NCBI GenBank assembly: GCA_013400975.1
Contig: WBMZ01010153.1
Coordinates: forward strand, 135,386-199,385
Direction of reading: 5' to 3'
DNA: 64,000 nucleotides
From: Atrichornis clamosus
Lineage: Eukaryota; Chordata; Aves; Passeriformes; Menuridae
The translations under genes were made by a program, and so were the position numbers. Shown piece after piece: positions 62,701 to 64,000 of this stretch; the first letter of the stretch is position 1, and every line of letters begins with the position of its first letter. Under the pieces are notes generated by a model. That model had not been told where the DNA came from, did no database searches, and was given only the letters and a program-made list of their open reading frames with translations.

Positions 62701-64000
62701 AATTTTTTACTTCCATTCCATCTCTCTCAGACATCTTCATGTCTGTTGGAGAGATGTTCTTAGTTCAGTTTATACCATTTTAAACTGTGTTTCTACCTTC
62801 AGTTGGTCATCTGAGTTCCATTCATGTAAGCACTTCCATGAGACTTTTGTGGTCCCAACTGTAGCTTAAGTACCTTCCAAAGATGCTCATCTTTCTCCAT
62901 TGACTGCTGAAGTAGCTTAGATGCCTTAATTCTGTTCAATTACTCATTTTTAGCTGAAGTTGAGTGAAATAAGTTTATTATGTGTCTAAGGAAATCTGTG
63001 AAAACAGATGAAGCGTAGGTTGGGATTTCTAAAGAAAAATGTTTGGAAGTTGCAAACAAGATCTCAGAGGAGCTTTTTCCCTTACTCCACTGAGGGAGAA
63101 AAGCAACGCTATAAAGCATAATACAACTTAATGTTTTTGTCTATTTGTAGAACTCCTTCTCCAAATATTTCAGTATTGTTGGGAGATAACCAGGATGTAG
63201 AGTACATATGATATTAGTCTGAAGCAGATGACTGAATGTTTGCCAGATTTGTGCTGATATTCTTGACAAACTCAAATTCTGAAGGAATAAGTGGGGGAAA
63301 AAATCAAAAAGTAATATTGCTGCTATTTCTTAGTTCTTTCCTTCCAAAGAAAAATTGTTGATCAAAATTCGTGTTGCTTTAAATGTACATGTTGCTTCCT
63401 TTTAATTTTGTTTTATATGTGTTTCTGCCTTTAAGTTAATTTCTAAAGCAGTCCAGAACTACAACATAAATGAGGGTCATCTATTAAATGACACCACACT
63501 ACTTTTTTATTTTATAAATGCTGCAAAAGGGACTGAAAGTAACAGCAGCTGCATTTCTGCAAAGAGTATGATATGACACCAATCACAAATCAATGCATTA
63601 AATAGCTTCCATTTTCCTCATGTGGGAGACAAATTAATATGAACCTTTGCAGCAGATTTAGCTGGGACGACAGTGCTGTCCATGCAAACTTGCTCCTCAG
63701 AAAGCATGAATAAGTTATGATACAAAAGAGTCACTAGGCTTGAGATATACAGGCAAAACCTGGTTTGGTCTATCATTAATCCAAGACTGTGAGATCCAAT
63801 TATTTGGGATCCAGTCTAAGCATTCCTGTTACTTTTACCAGGCCAGGAACAGGCTGCCACAATGTTTCATTTCTCAAAACTTGTGTCCTTTTGACTACTA
63901 CATGGCAAAGTAGGGATCTAAGTGATACAAGCAGACACTCATTCCTGAACCACTCTTATTTTTCATACAGACACCTACAAGAATAAAACAAAAGAAAATA
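53761..64000. other. Long unassigned AT-rich stretch
   Basis: Over 10 kb with no exon, RNA gene, CR1 or LTR that I recognise. It includes a 10-bp hairpin at 57929-57953 and slightly less AT-rich patches near 57.1, 59.2 and 60.3-60.5 kb. Open frames (for example 56576-56863 minus, 61777-62064 minus) are short, overlap on both strands and show no domain. Confidence 0.5.
57929..57953. repeat. Hairpin: 10-bp perfect stem, 5-nt loop, GC-containing
   Basis: TCCCTTCTGG at 57929-57938 pairs with CCAGAAGGGA at 57944-57953 around ATATC. More stable than the other hairpins because six of ten pairs are G-C. Confidence 0.85.

Noticed and set aside
1..64000. CRISPR arrays, rRNA, tRNA, operons or phage genes
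   Set aside because: None were seen. The retrotransposon content and lack of dense open frames show vertebrate nuclear DNA.

Overview
This 64 kb window looks like AT-rich intergenic or intronic DNA from a bird. The main evidence is several fragments of the CR1 LINE, some with the typical CR1 3' end (a 'GGTCCCTTCCAA' block followed by short octamer-like TTCTATG/TTCTGTG repeats and no poly(A) tail). Three LTR sequences also match endogenous retroviral families that I recognise as common in birds. No bacterial-type gene organisation, rRNA, tRNA or CRISPR array is visible. I could not recognise any exon of a host protein-coding gene; almost all open frames are short and look like chance frames in AT-rich DNA or parts of retrotransposons.

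Layout. 1-5.8 kb: unassigned DNA with one somewhat GC-richer patch (1.8-2.5 kb) and a perfect 24-bp palindrome near 5.7 kb. 5.85-6.24 kb: a degraded L2/CR1-like reverse transcriptase (RT) remnant on the minus strand. 6.2-12.7 kb: unassigned, with two hairpins and small microsatellites. 12.77-13.31 kb: CR1 (minus), the RT C-terminal part. 13.3-27.1 kb: long unassigned stretch with a 130-nt polypurine tract (about 22.0 kb) and an inverted repeat carrying TAATGAC-like motifs (24.8-24.9 kb). 27.17-27.72 kb: near full-length solo LTR (minus). 28.88-29.07 kb: CTCTC pentamer array interrupted by a 75-N assembly gap. 29.97-30.73 kb: an old L1/Tx1-like RT remnant (minus), unusual for a bird. 36.3-36.4 kb: A/C-only low-complexity block. 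36.99-37.32 kb: CR1 3' end (plus). 38.38-38.82 kb: internally deleted CR1 (minus) followed by an unexplained GC-rich block to 39.09 kb. 40.30-40.82 kb: candidate solo LTR (minus). 41.98-42.04 and 44.80-45.03 kb: CR1 3' ends (plus). 47.69-48.02 kb: old CR1 RT fragment (plus). 48.43-48.78 kb: old CR1-like 3' fragment (minus). 49.19-49.68 kb: solo LTR with an internal deletion (minus). 51.70-52.07 kb: 5'-truncated LTR (plus). 53.64-53.76 kb: probable old CR1 3' end (minus). 53.8-64 kb: unassigned.

There is therefore no set of cooperating genes here. The window is a record of retrotransposon insertions of different ages, with simple repeats and several secondary-structure-prone sites between them. 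Element names come from recognising conserved protein motifs and remembered consensus features, not from a database search.
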